The position numbers and the translations under genes were made by a program. From Desulfobacterales bacterium (GTDB taxonomy: Bacteria > Desulfobacterota > Desulfobacteria > Desulfobacterales > JAHEIW01): 64,000 bases of DNA. The notes beneath the pieces are model-generated. The model saw only the letters and a list, made by a program, of their open reading frames with translations, was not told the DNA's origin and did no database searches. Below, piece by piece: positions 10,497 to 18,419 of the stretch. The DNA lies in assembly GCA_030066985.1 (NCBI GenBank), contig JASJAN010000021.1:62001-126000 (forward strand). Direction: 5' to 3'. Each line of letters starts with the position of its first letter. Position 1 is the stretch's first letter.

Positions 10497-11003
10497 TTAG
10501 TAAACACCCAGATCTCTTAATAGATCATTGATGCCGAGTTTTTGAAGTTTGAGCCTTAAAAATTCTGAAATCGTCGGCTGGACAGGCCTCACTTTGAGGA
10601 ACATATTGGCTTCTCTAGGCGTCTGATGGCCTTTCTTGATATTGCAGGGTTTGCAGGCCGCCACACAATTTTCAAAAGTGGATTTACCGCCTCTGGATTT
10701 AGGAATAATATGATCTATGGTAAGACGAATTCGTTGGGCTCCACAATAAGCGCATTTAAATCCATCTCGGATAAAAACGTTCTTTTTGCAAAAGGCAACC
10801 CCTGTTCGATATATGGTGCGGATCAGTTTGATCAAACGCATAACCGCCGGGATTTTAAAAATAGCGCCACTGGAACTTCTTACCGTTTTGGTAGAATCCT
10901 TTAAAACCTCAACCTTGCCTTTCGCCTGCAAGCAAATGGCGCGTTTCCAGTGAACAACATTCAGATACGTATAATCTGCATTTAGTAAAATGCAATGTGT
11001 CAT
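10497..11003 (-). CDS. HNH endonuclease
   Basis: A 168-residue protein with an N-terminal domain (ILLNADYTYLNVVHWKRAI) common in stand-alone HNH proteins, then an HNH domain. The domain shows CAYC and CKPC zinc pairs around LTIDHIIPKSRGG and FENCVAACKPCNIKKG. Such genes are frequent in bacterial chromosomes and most have no proven role; DNA nicking is inferred from the fold. The ATG at 11003 has GGAG 8 nt upstream and was preferred to the one at 11015. No toxin, phage or restriction partner is adjacent. Confidence 0.85.
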   Translation of the reverse strand: MTHCILLNADYTYLNVVHWKRAICLQAKGKVEVLKDSTKTVRSSSGAIFKIPAVMRLIKLIRTIYRTGVAFCKKNVFIRDGFKCAYCGAQRIRLTIDHIIPKSRGGKSTFENCVAACKPCNIKKGHQTPREANMFLKVRPVQPTISEFLRLKLQKLGINDLLRDLGVY

Positions 11004-11228
11004 CCCGTGCTCCATGTTCTAGTACTTGGCTAACATTTCCAGGCAGTTACCTCCATTTGGCAGTTGCCAAACGCTAAGGATCGCCCACAACTCTCATGTT
11101 AAAAATTTTAATATAGCCAACGTCAAAAATCAATCCCATATTGCGGTTTGCAGAATATTGTCATAATTACAGCTTAATGCTGGACGTTAAAATGCAGATG
11201 TCTCGTCTGAAGCCGGCAAAGGTAATCA

Positions 11229-11368
11229 GGTTAAGCCCGTTACCCGCTTGTCCGCCTCCGGTGGGTTAGCCGGTTAACTCGATCAGATGTTAGTCTGATT
11301 TTAACAGGCCTGATCCCGTATCACCAGGACCTGCAGCCCGCCCAGCGGGCTAACCGGACAACCCAAAT
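11229..11368. repeat. inverted repeat element, GGTTAGCCCG words (family F, copy 1)
   Basis: The gap 11004-11379 holds no gene. Left arm 11229-11280 (words TTAAGCCCGTTACCCG and GGTTAGCCGGTTAA around a degenerate CCGCC-TCC-GGTGG) and right arm 11335-11365 (GCGGGCTAACCGG) are complementary in part. The right arm ends 15 nt before the methyltransferase start. A second copy is at 54473-54628. Confidence 0.6.
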
Positions 11369-11379
11369 AAATTGCGATC

Positions 11380-11937
11380 ATGAAACATTTTGATTTGCTC
11401 GCCCCCATTTACGATTCCCTGGCCGGCAAACCCGATACAACCCGATTCAAACGGCTGTTGGCCCTGCCCTGCAAGGGTCTTTTGCTGGATGCCGGTGGGG
11501 GGACTGCCAGGGTATCATCTCGCTTAAGCAGTCTGATCGAACATATAGTCGTCAGTGATCTGTCTTATCGTATGTTGAGGCAGGCCAGCCACAAGCCAGT
11601 TCTTCTTGTTGGATCGCGGGTCGAACAACTGCCGTTTGCAGATGAATCTTTTGATCGTATTCTTGTTGTCGATGCACTGCATCATTTTAGCGATCAGCAG
11701 GGGGCCATTCGTGATCTATTACGCGTTTTAAAATGCGGCGGCCGCCTGGTGATAGAGGAGTATGACTTGACGCACACCGGTGTTAAGCTGCTGGCTCTGG
11801 CTGAAAAAATCCTGGGGATGGGCAGCCGGTTTTTAAAATCCGCTGACATGGAAAAAATGATCAGCCTAGATGGCGTATCTGTAACCATTGAGCGCCCCAA
11901 CTGCTTTACCACCTGGATCATCGCCGATAAAAAATGA
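11380..11937 (+). CDS. class I SAM-dependent methyltransferase
   Basis: A 185-residue UbiE-like methyltransferase. Motif I is LLLDAGGGTARVS (35-47), the acidic ribose-binding loop follows VVSDLS, motif II/III is DESFDRILVVDALHHF and then LLRVLKCGGRLVIEEYD. The substrate is unknown; the family includes quinone and small-molecule methylases. There is no clear ribosome site, but the start fits the family N-terminus (FDLLAPIYD). It stands alone between a family F repeat and the convergent VKOR gene. Confidence 0.85.
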   Translation: MKHFDLLAPIYDSLAGKPDTTRFKRLLALPCKGLLLDAGGGTARVSSRLSSLIEHIVVSDLSYRMLRQASHKPVLLVGSRVEQLPFADESFDRILVVDALHHFSDQQGAIRDLLRVLKCGGRLVIEEYDLTHTGVKLLALAEKILGMGSRFLKSADMEKMISLDGVSVTIERPNCFTTWIIADKK

Positions 11938-12016
11938 AAACATCCAATAATCGTTTGATCCTGCCCGCAGGTGCTAGCGGCACCGGCTGGTGATGGTTGA
12001 ACCCATCTTAGGGGTA

Positions 12017-12958
12017 TTAGTTGGTTTCACAATCGACCACCAAAGAGCATTCTTCGTCTTTATCAGTATAAACCGTAATCTCTTGGTCGCTTGAGATCGG
12101 TGATTCTTCAAGGTACAACACTTCGTCATGCGTAAAACAGGCCCTGCGAATAAAGTTTATAATCGTGTTTTCGCCTTTGATGAACCTGTAGCTTTCAGCG
12201 TCCTTTACCACCAAAACCGGCACGCTTTTGATCTCCAGCACGTTAAGAATCAATCGGTTAATTTCAGGGGCAAAGTGCGGATTGAGTTCAAGCCCTGTGA
12301 GTTCCAATGATGTGATGGTATCAATAGGATTCAAATATAAATCACAGCTATTACAATTGTTGAGTGTTTCAATCACGTTTTGACAATGCGGGCAATCAGA
12401 CGAAAATATCAGAAAGATCTGTTTGCTTGGCGATGAGCAGGATTTAACGCCGTAAGATGCGTTTTTCAGTGAATAGGTTTTTGATTTTGCGCTGATGGGA
12501 AAAAACGTTAGGATTGAAAATGACAGCGCCACGGCAGATAAAACAGCAAAACCGATAGCCAGCTGTCGCAAGCCGTAGAGCATATTCAACAAAATCATAA
12601 ACGCAAATATCATCAAACAATAGGCGCAGATCGTATGGGCAATCAATATTTGATATGCCATCAGGGCTGAATCAAAAACCAAACCCGAGACCAGTACCAG
12701 CCCAATGACATCAATATCAAATAGCATTTTGGGCTTTAAATTGAACGACAGCCAAAAGACCAATTGAAAAAATATCAAGCCTGCGATGTTCAAATAAAGC
12801 GGCGATATCGAGGCTAAGCCTTTAACCACCTCGCACCCGTCGTTTAAACAAATCCCAGCACCGCTGATAATGGTTATCAGGATTTGGAGCGCAATGATCA
12901 CACTGGCGCCGAATGCAACCCCTCGAATGATTTTGTATTTTGTTTTTGATTCCGTCAT
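12017..12958 (-). CDS. VKOR-type membrane oxidase fused to a thioredoxin-like domain
   Basis: Membrane quinone-linked disulfide-forming enzyme, replacing DsbB, with its own thiol partner attached. The N-terminal half has about five membrane segments; Cys37 and Cys42 (ICLNDGC) form the loop pair and C111-AY-C114 the quinone-proximal active site. The C-terminal domain after about residue 175 carries C189-PH-C192 in the order expected for a thioredoxin-fold DsbA/DsbG-like partner facing the periplasm. The start overlaps the carbamate kinase stop by 4 nt (ATGA), showing translational coupling. A link to carbamate metabolism is not evident. Confidence 0.85.
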   Translation of the reverse strand: MTESKTKYKIIRGVAFGASVIIALQILITIISGAGICLNDGCEVVKGLASISPLYLNIAGLIFFQLVFWLSFNLKPKMLFDIDVIGLVLVSGLVFDSALMAYQILIAHTICAYCLMIFAFMILLNMLYGLRQLAIGFAVLSAVALSFSILTFFPISAKSKTYSLKNASYGVKSCSSPSKQIFLIFSSDCPHCQNVIETLNNCNSCDLYLNPIDTITSLELTGLELNPHFAPEINRLILNVLEIKSVPVLVVKDAESYRFIKGENTIINFIRRACFTHDEVLYLEESPISSDQEITVYTDKDEECSLVVDCETN

Positions 12959-13887
12959 AAAGTAATTTCGGTACCGGCCTCTCTGTTTACAGCCGACCCA
13001 ATCGCTTCGATCGATGTGATCACTGCGCGTTTGCCCCCGTTGTGCACAAACTGAACCGCCGCTTCAACTTTAGGCCGCATCGATCCAGCAGCAAAATGTC
13101 CTTCAGCAATCAATTGGGCAGCTGATTGTACGTTTAAATCGCGTAAAAATACTTCCTCAGCAGTTCCATAGTTCAAGGCAACGCCATCCACATCGGTTGC
13201 AATCACGAAGATGTCAACGCCGACCTCTTCGGCCAGCTTGGCGCTGGCCAGATCTTTATCGATGACAGCATCAACGCCTTGAAACGCCCTGCCCTCCCGT
13301 ACCACAGGAATACCGCCTCCTCCGCAGCAAATGACGATAAAATCGGAATTGATGAGCTTCTTTATTTCGCGTTTTTCAATGATGGTCACCGGCTTGGGCG
13401 AGACCACCACGCGCCGGAGGCCTTTGGCGGTTTTAACGATCGGATAGCCGGATGGCACATCTTTTTCCGATTTGTAAACCGGTCCGATTGGTTTGGTTGG
13501 ATGAGAAAAGGCTGGATCATCTTCATGAACCACCACGTAAGTAATCAGACTGATCAACGGCTTGATGTGGACCCCCAAATCCATCAGTTGGCTGTCCAGA
13601 GTCGACTCAATCATGTATCCGATCTGGCCCTGGGTTTGGGCAACTAAAATTTCAAGCGGCAGTTTCGGTACTTCAGCGCAGCTTTCCTGCTGAAGTAAAA
13701 GGTTGCCAACCTGTGGGCCGTTGCCGTGGGTAATAATAACTCGGTAGTCCTGTGAAAGCCTGGCGATTTGCCGAATGGGCAGCACCAGATTCTTAAATTG
13801 TTGCGCGACAGAGCCTTTTTCACCCTTACGGATGAGTGCATTGCCACCCAAGGCAATCAGAAGTACCGGTCTAAGTAAATCTTTCAT
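12955..13887 (-). CDS. arcC: carbamate kinase
   Basis: Transfers phosphate between carbamoyl phosphate and ADP, making ATP at the end of arginine, agmatine or purine fermentation, or running in reverse. Amino acid kinase fold, 310 residues: N-terminal LIALGGNALIRKGEKG, ITHGNGPQVGNLLLQ, then ICCGGGGIPVV and DKDLASAKLA. It is translationally coupled to the downstream VKOR gene and lies 248 nt after the cDPG-synthase-like gene, with repeat elements between. No arginine deiminase or carbamoyltransferase gene is in the window. Confidence 0.95.
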   Translation of the reverse strand: MKDLLRPVLLIALGGNALIRKGEKGSVAQQFKNLVLPIRQIARLSQDYRVIITHGNGPQVGNLLLQQESCAEVPKLPLEILVAQTQGQIGYMIESTLDSQLMDLGVHIKPLISLITYVVVHEDDPAFSHPTKPIGPVYKSEKDVPSGYPIVKTAKGLRRVVVSPKPVTIIEKREIKKLINSDFIVICCGGGGIPVVREGRAFQGVDAVIDKDLASAKLAEEVGVDIFVIATDVDGVALNYGTAEEVFLRDLNVQSAAQLIAEGHFAAGSMRPKVEAAVQFVHNGGKRAVITSIEAIGSAVNREAGTEITL

Positions 13888-13921
13888 TTTGCTCTTGCCT
13901 TGTCCCTAAAAATAATATCAT

Positions 13922-13990
13922 TGGCCAGCCTCTGGCTGCTGGCTTCTTGCTCCTGGCGACTTGATTCTGGCAACTGGCTACTGGCGCTCC
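13922..13990. repeat. CTGGC-word repeat (family C)
   Basis: Degenerate tandem words CTGGCTGCTGGCTTCTTGC and CTGGCAACTGGCTACTGGC fill this stretch between the cDPG-synthase-like gene and arcC. Most copies have the same orientation here, unlike the inverted copies at 33605 and 53080. Confidence 0.65.
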
Positions 13991-14020
13991 TGATAACATA
14001 ATGCACAATCGGAGCACAAC

Positions 14021-14100
14021 CGAGGACGAGTACGAGAACGAGTACGATAAGGGCACCTAAGATCTTCGTCCTCGTCGTCGTCCTCGTGCTCGTCCTCGAG
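14021..14100. repeat. inverted repeat element, GAGGACGAG words (family E)
   Basis: Left arm 14021-14048 (CGAGGACGAGTACGAGAACG) and right arm 14064-14100 (TCGTCCTCGTCGTCGTCCTC and further) are near-complementary with only about 15 nt between them. The arms are tandem 6-9 nt words, so they can pair in several registers. Only one copy of this family is in the window. Confidence 0.75.
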
Positions 14101-14135
14101 AACTCTAACTCACAGCAACCCGCTAAAATGTTAAA

Positions 14136-15449
14136 TCATTCCAACCGCGCTGTTATCAGCGCCTCAAGTGTGAGCTCACCATGATCCTGATACTCATATC
14201 TTACCCGCACAGTGGGCTTTTCTATATTCAGCACCAGCGGCAAATGAATCGGAGTGGCAAACAAAACCAGGTCGCAATCAGCTGTATTAATTGTGTTTTC
14301 AAGATCGCTGATCTGGTCAGGCGTATACCCCATGGCCGGTATCACATTTCCGATATGCGGATAGACCGTGTAAGTTTCATTGAGAGAGCCGACGGCGTAT
14401 GGGCGTGGATCAATTATTTCAGCTGCGCCAAATGTTTCGGCAGCAACAATCCCGGCACCGAAAGGCATTTCACCATGGGTGAGGGTCGGCCCGTCCTCAA
14501 TGACCAAGACGCGTTTACCCCGGATCATTTCCGGCTGCTTAACCACTAGAGACGACTCCGCCAGGACAATTTGCGCCCCAGGAGCATATTCTTCGATGTT
14601 TTTTCTGACCTGCCAGACTTTTTGCGCCGGTGCGGAATCGACTTTGTTAATCACGGCAATGTCAGCCATGATCATATTGGTCTCTCCAGGGAAATACAGC
14701 AATTCATGGCCAGCCCGGTGTGGATCAAAAAGAACAATATGCAAATCCGGTTTATAAAAAGGGGTGTCATTGTTCCCGCCATCCCAGATAATAACATCGG
14801 CTTCTTTTTCGGCTTCGGTTAAAATCTTGCCATAGTCGATCCCGGCATAGACCACGATGCCCTGCTCAACTAAGGGCTCAAATTCTTCTCTTTCTTCAAT
14901 CGTGCATTGGTGTTTTTCAAAATCTTCATAAGTTGAATATCGCTGCACGATCTGGTTTCTAAGGTCACCATATGGCATTGGGTGACGCACGACCACTACC
15001 TGTTTGCCGTTTTTCTTTAGGACCTCACAAACCTTGCGCGTGGTCTGGGATTTCCCGCATCCCGTTCGAACCGCACATACGGCCACAACGGTTTTCGAGG
15101 ATTTAAGCATGGTATAGGGCGCACCAATCAGAATAAAATCGGCTCCCTCTGCCATAGCCAAAGAGGCTTTGTGCATGACTTCCACATGCGGGACGTCGCT
15201 GTATGAAAAAGCCACCAGATCCACCTGGTGCTGTCGAATCAGCTCGGCAAGACTGTCTTCCGGATAAATGGGAATGCCTTTGGGATATAGTTCGCCGGCA
15301 AGCTCAGGCGGATACAGACGACCAGCAATATCAGGAATCTGTGCGGCAGTAAAAGCGACCACATCATAACGTGAATTGTCTTTAAAGTAGACGTTATAAT
15401 TATGAAAATCTCGACCGGCTGCCCCCATAATGATGACTTTTTCAATCAT
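14136..15449 (-). CDS. cyclic 2,3-diphosphoglycerate synthase-like P-loop protein
   Basis: A 437-residue protein resembling cyclic 2,3-diphosphoglycerate synthetase, which in methanogens closes 2,3-DPG using ATP. The N-terminal Rossmann-like part (MGAAGRDFHNYNVYF) is followed by a P-loop at 126-134 (VRTGCGKSQ), VIIWDGGNNDTPF and AVINKVDSA, features of a GTPase-like core. Many bacteria without known cyclic DPG carry this family, so the true substrate here is uncertain. The frame is open from 15527; AAAGGCG supports the ATG at 15449. It is followed by arcC. Confidence 0.75.
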   Translation of the reverse strand: MIEKVIIMGAAGRDFHNYNVYFKDNSRYDVVAFTAAQIPDIAGRLYPPELAGELYPKGIPIYPEDSLAELIRQHQVDLVAFSYSDVPHVEVMHKASLAMAEGADFILIGAPYTMLKSSKTVVAVCAVRTGCGKSQTTRKVCEVLKKNGKQVVVVRHPMPYGDLRNQIVQRYSTYEDFEKHQCTIEEREEFEPLVEQGIVVYAGIDYGKILTEAEKEADVIIWDGGNNDTPFYKPDLHIVLFDPHRAGHELLYFPGETNMIMADIAVINKVDSAPAQKVWQVRKNIEEYAPGAQIVLAESSLVVKQPEMIRGKRVLVIEDGPTLTHGEMPFGAGIVAAETFGAAEIIDPRPYAVGSLNETYTVYPHIGNVIPAMGYTPDQISDLENTINTADCDLVLFATPIHLPLVLNIEKPTVRVRYEYQDHGELTLEALITARLE

Positions 15450-15545
15450 AGCCACGCCTTTCAGTTTATTTGATGGATTGGTTTTATTTTTTAGTTTAGT
15501 ATATACCAATAAATGCGTGGTCTGCAAATATCTTTCATCGGTAAG

Positions 15546-15715
15546 GGTTCTGGGTTCAAAGGTTCAGGGTTCAGGGTTCAGAGGTTATATGTTCAAGGTT
15601 TTGAAATTAATAGGTTCCGATTTCACACCGCGCGTTCATTCTTTCGAAATATGATCTGATTGCTTTCTGATATTGCTCCAACCTTTGAACCCTAAACCTT
15701 GAACCCCGGAACCTT
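15546..15715. repeat. inverted repeat element, GGTTCAGG words (family B)
   Basis: Left arm 15546-15585 repeats GGGTTCAAAGGTTCAGGG words; right arm 15680-15715 holds the complement (AACCTTTGAACCCTAAACC). GGGTTCAAAGGTT at 15552-15564 pairs exactly with 15680-15692. It occupies most of the 346-nt gap between the divergent cDPG-synthase-like and HAD genes, so it sits in a promoter region rather than at gene ends. Confidence 0.75.
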
Positions 15716-15795
15716 GTTTATAAAATTTATAATTTGATTCAAAATTCAATTTATACTAAAAATCAAGACAGTCGTTTTTATTCAGGAAATCAGAT

Positions 15796-16761
15796 ATGAC
15801 CCAACCTCTTTTTCTGCAGAATATCATCGCCTGCATCTGGGACTTTGACAAAACGTTGAGTCCTGGCTACATGCAGGCACCGATATTTGAACGGTATGGA
15901 ATTGACCCCAAAACTTTCTGGAAAGAAGTAGAACAATTGCCCAGCCAATACAAAAAAAATGGGCTAGATCTGATCTCTACAGACACGCTGTATTTAAATC
16001 ATATATTAACCTATACCCGCGAGGGAAAGTTTAAAGGACTCAATAATGCCAGGCTAAGACAGCTTGGCCATAAAATAGAACTCTATCAGGGGCTGCCGCA
16101 ATTTTTTGAGGAAATTAAAAAATTTGTGGCAACAAACGCCGAATATCGGCAACACGATATTCAAGTGGAACATTACATCGTCTCAACAGGTTTAAGACAA
16201 ATGATCTTGGGCAGCAAAATTGCGCCGTATGTCGATGGTGTTTGGGGTTGCGAATTTGTGGAAGACGCACCGCCGCCCGGATATTTGGATAGCACCTCAA
16301 AGACCGCTTCGCAGGATCCCAGGACGCTCTCACAAATTGCGTATGCACTGGACAATACAACCAAGACCAGAGCCGTTTTTGAAATCAACAAAGGCAGCAA
16401 TAAAATTCCAGATATTGATGTAAATGCCATGATCCCCGACGCGGATCGCCGCGTGCCGTTTCAAAACATGGTCTATATTGCCGACGGCCCCAGCGATATT
16501 CCTGTTTTCTCATTAATCAACCGCTACGGTGGTAGAACTTTTGCGGTCTATCAGCCTGAATCCAGCAAAGAATTTGCCCAAGTCAACAATTTGCAGAAGC
16601 AAAACCGTGTCCAGTCATTTGGAGAAGCCAATTACAACCGAGGTTCTCAGACCGCTATGTGGATCCTAAATGCCATAACTGAAATATCTGCTCAGATCGC
16701 TAAAAATAGAGAACGCGCGCTGGGAGATAAAATTGGGAAACCGCCTAAGCATTTGGAATAG
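15796..16761 (+). CDS. HAD-superfamily phosphatase
   Basis: A 321-residue HAD hydrolase. The nucleophile motif WDFDKTLSPG (Asp16, Asp18) is at the N-terminus, motif II is VSTGLRQMI and the C-terminal metal-binding motif is IADGPSDIPVFS, as in phosphoserine phosphatase-like enzymes. The cap region between them is large. No signal peptide. AGGAAA precedes the ATG. Expressed alone by its position; the substrate is not predictable. Confidence 0.85.
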   Translation: MTQPLFLQNIIACIWDFDKTLSPGYMQAPIFERYGIDPKTFWKEVEQLPSQYKKNGLDLISTDTLYLNHILTYTREGKFKGLNNARLRQLGHKIELYQGLPQFFEEIKKFVATNAEYRQHDIQVEHYIVSTGLRQMILGSKIAPYVDGVWGCEFVEDAPPPGYLDSTSKTASQDPRTLSQIAYALDNTTKTRAVFEINKGSNKIPDIDVNAMIPDADRRVPFQNMVYIADGPSDIPVFSLINRYGGRTFAVYQPESSKEFAQVNNLQKQNRVQSFGEANYNRGSQTAMWILNAITEISAQIAKNRERALGDKIGKPPKHLE

Positions 16762-16834
16762 GATTTATGTCATAGATCGGTGCCGTTTAATGCTTATAAC
16801 AGTTTTTTAAGCAGCCGGAAATTTCTCCAGGAGT

Positions 16835-16989
16835 TCCGCCGCAGGCGGATTCAGGTGTCAGGTTTCAGGTGTCAACAAACAGCAAACAGAGGAAATATAT
16901 CTGCTTCTTTTTCTATTTTTTTATCTGTCTTCTGTCTTCTGACATTTGTCTTCTGAGCACTGACACCTGAAACCTGACACCCAAAACCT
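16835..16989. repeat. inverted repeat element, TCAGGTG words (family A, copy 1)
   Basis: Starts with the palindrome TCCGCC-GCA-GGCGGA (16835-16849). The arm 16854-16874 and the arm 16961-16981 are perfect 21-nt inverted copies (GGTGTCAGGTTTCAGGTGTC plus one base). The loop of 86 nt includes tandem TCTGTCTTCTG words near 16925-16955. It lies between the HAD and FKBP-like genes. Confidence 0.85.
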
Positions 16990-17026
16990 TAAAAATATCC
17001 TCACTGTTGAATAAAGGATGATAAAA

Positions 17027-17407
17027 ATGAACAAAATCGAAAACCTACAAAAAGTGACACTAAAGATGGAAGCCGGCACCACCACCGAACGAATGGACCT
17101 TACCCCGACCGCGTTGCAATATGAGTTTATCTTCGGTATCGGTCCATCCGGTATGTGCCCCTTTGAATATGAATTAATCCATAAAAAAGAGGGCGACATC
17201 GTTAAGTTGCGCCTCAACAGAGAAGAACACCATCAGTATACAGGGCATCTTTTTCTGCCGATTCATGATTTGTTTGAAGAAAATGCAAGTTTCTTTCTGA
17301 AAGTAAAAATTGCAAAAGTGCAACCAGCCGATAGCAAAGAGGTTGTCAAGGCTCTGGCAGAAACCACTGCACATACTGGCGGTTGCGGCTGCGGATGTGG
17401 TTGCTAA
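17027..17407 (+). CDS. FKBP/SlyD-like protein with cysteine-rich tail
   Basis: A 126-residue protein whose middle resembles FKBP-type prolyl isomerases of the SlyD class: LQYEFIFGIGPSGMCPFEYEL, where family members read F-x-F-G-x-G-x-x-L-P-x-x-E-x-x-L, then EGDIVKLRL. It ends in GGCGCGCGC, a run of alternating Gly and Cys that could bind soft metals, as the His/Cys tail of SlyD binds nickel. The fold has insertions missing relative to SlyD, so isomerase activity is uncertain. AAAGGA is 9 nt before the ATG at 17027, preferred to the ATG at 17018. Confidence 0.6.
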   Translation: MNKIENLQKVTLKMEAGTTTERMDLTPTALQYEFIFGIGPSGMCPFEYELIHKKEGDIVKLRLNREEHHQYTGHLFLPIHDLFEENASFFLKVKIAKVQPADSKEVVKALAETTAHTGGCGCGCGC

Positions 17408-17575
17408 TGATTCCTTCACATGACGAAAGACATATCAAAATTTTAATAGAAGAACGACAGGTGGGTGCAGCAAATGTCTGACCAGCGGTTATCCTAAAAG
17501 ACATATGGGCTTGACGCCATATCTTCAGGCCTTTATTCAATCGGATATCCGGGTCATTATGAAAGGAGGGGGAAG

Positions 17576-18025
17576 ATGTTTAAAGAATTTAAAGAATTTG
17601 CCATGCGGGGCAATGTGGTCGACATGGCCGTCGGCATTATCATTGGAGCTGCCTTTGGAACGATTGTCAAGTCACTGGTTGCTGACGTTCTCATGCCGCC
17701 GATCGGCATGCTGCTGGGCAATGTGGATTTTTCCAATCTCTTTGCCGTCATCAAACAGGGATCTGTTGCCGGCCCGTTTGCCACAGTGGCAGAAGCGCAG
17801 AAAGCAGGTGCAGTCACCGTTAATTATGGTGTGTTCATTAATACGATCATCAGTTTTTTGATTGTCGCTTTTGCTATTTTTATCGTTATTAAAGGCCTCA
17901 ATAAATTGAAACGAGAAGAAGAAGCGCCGCCAGAGGAGCCTACCACCAAGGATTGCCCGCATTGTTTTTCAGAAATACCCATCAAGGCGACCCGCTGTGG
18001 CTTTTGCACATCAGAGCTTGGATAA
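17576..18025 (+). CDS. mscL: large-conductance mechanosensitive channel with C-terminal zinc ribbon
   Basis: Inner-membrane channel that opens under membrane tension and saves cells from osmotic downshock. Residues 1-110 are a normal MscL: amphipathic start [20 protein letters not shown], two membrane segments and the cytoplasmic helix. The usual C-terminus is extended by a zinc ribbon, CPHC at 123-126 and CGFC at 139-142 (ending TSELG). AAAGGAGGGGGAAG is a strong ribosome site. A hairpin at 18105-18150 may end the transcript. Confidence 0.95.
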   Translation: MFKEFKEFAMRGNVVDMAVGIIIGAAFGTIVKSLVADVLMPPIGMLLGNVDFSNLFAVIKQGSVAGPFATVAEAQKAGAVTVNYGVFINTIISFLIVAFAIFIVIKGLNKLKREEEAPPEEPTTKDCPHCFSEIPIKATRCGFCTSELG

Positions 18026-18104
18026 ACTTAGACGCTGCTGCTGTTTGCGAATGTATTTGTAGTTATTAGACCGTTCTCAACTCCAAATCCTCTGATCGCA
18101 ACAT

Positions 18105-18150
18105 ACCGGGGATGGTCACTGAGTGATATGCTCAGACGACCATCCCCGGT
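18105..18150 (+). terminator. strong hairpin after mscL, possible terminator
   Basis: ACCGGGGATGGTC (18105-18117) pairs perfectly with GACCATCCCCGGT (18138-18150); the loop has an inner CTGAG/CTCAG stem. The following bases (TTGCTTCC) are only weakly U-rich. Nothing gene-like occurs in the remaining gap to 18419 apart from a small ACACCC-CATAA-GGGTGT hairpin at 18367-18383. Confidence 0.55.
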
Positions 18151-18419
18151 TTGCTTCCAAACGAATGCCTGAATGTTGCACGATTCAGCGGCTTGTATGT
18201 GCAGTCATTCTTCAGGGATACTTTTCACCTCGAACCTTTTCACAAGGCGATTCAGTCTTATTCAACAAACTTCCATTACCCCAAAAGGGTCCCCCATGTC
18301 GCTTTAAGATTTAATTTGCCTTTGGGTGACGGTTGTGTGTAAGATTTGAGTATCACAGGCTGCCAAACACCCCATAAGGGTGTCTCAAAAACACCGCACA
18401 TCGGTTTTCAAAACTTGAT

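Noticed and set aside
13922-14100. A CRISPR array
   Set aside because: Words vary, lack constant spacers and form inverted arms; no cas genes occur in the window.
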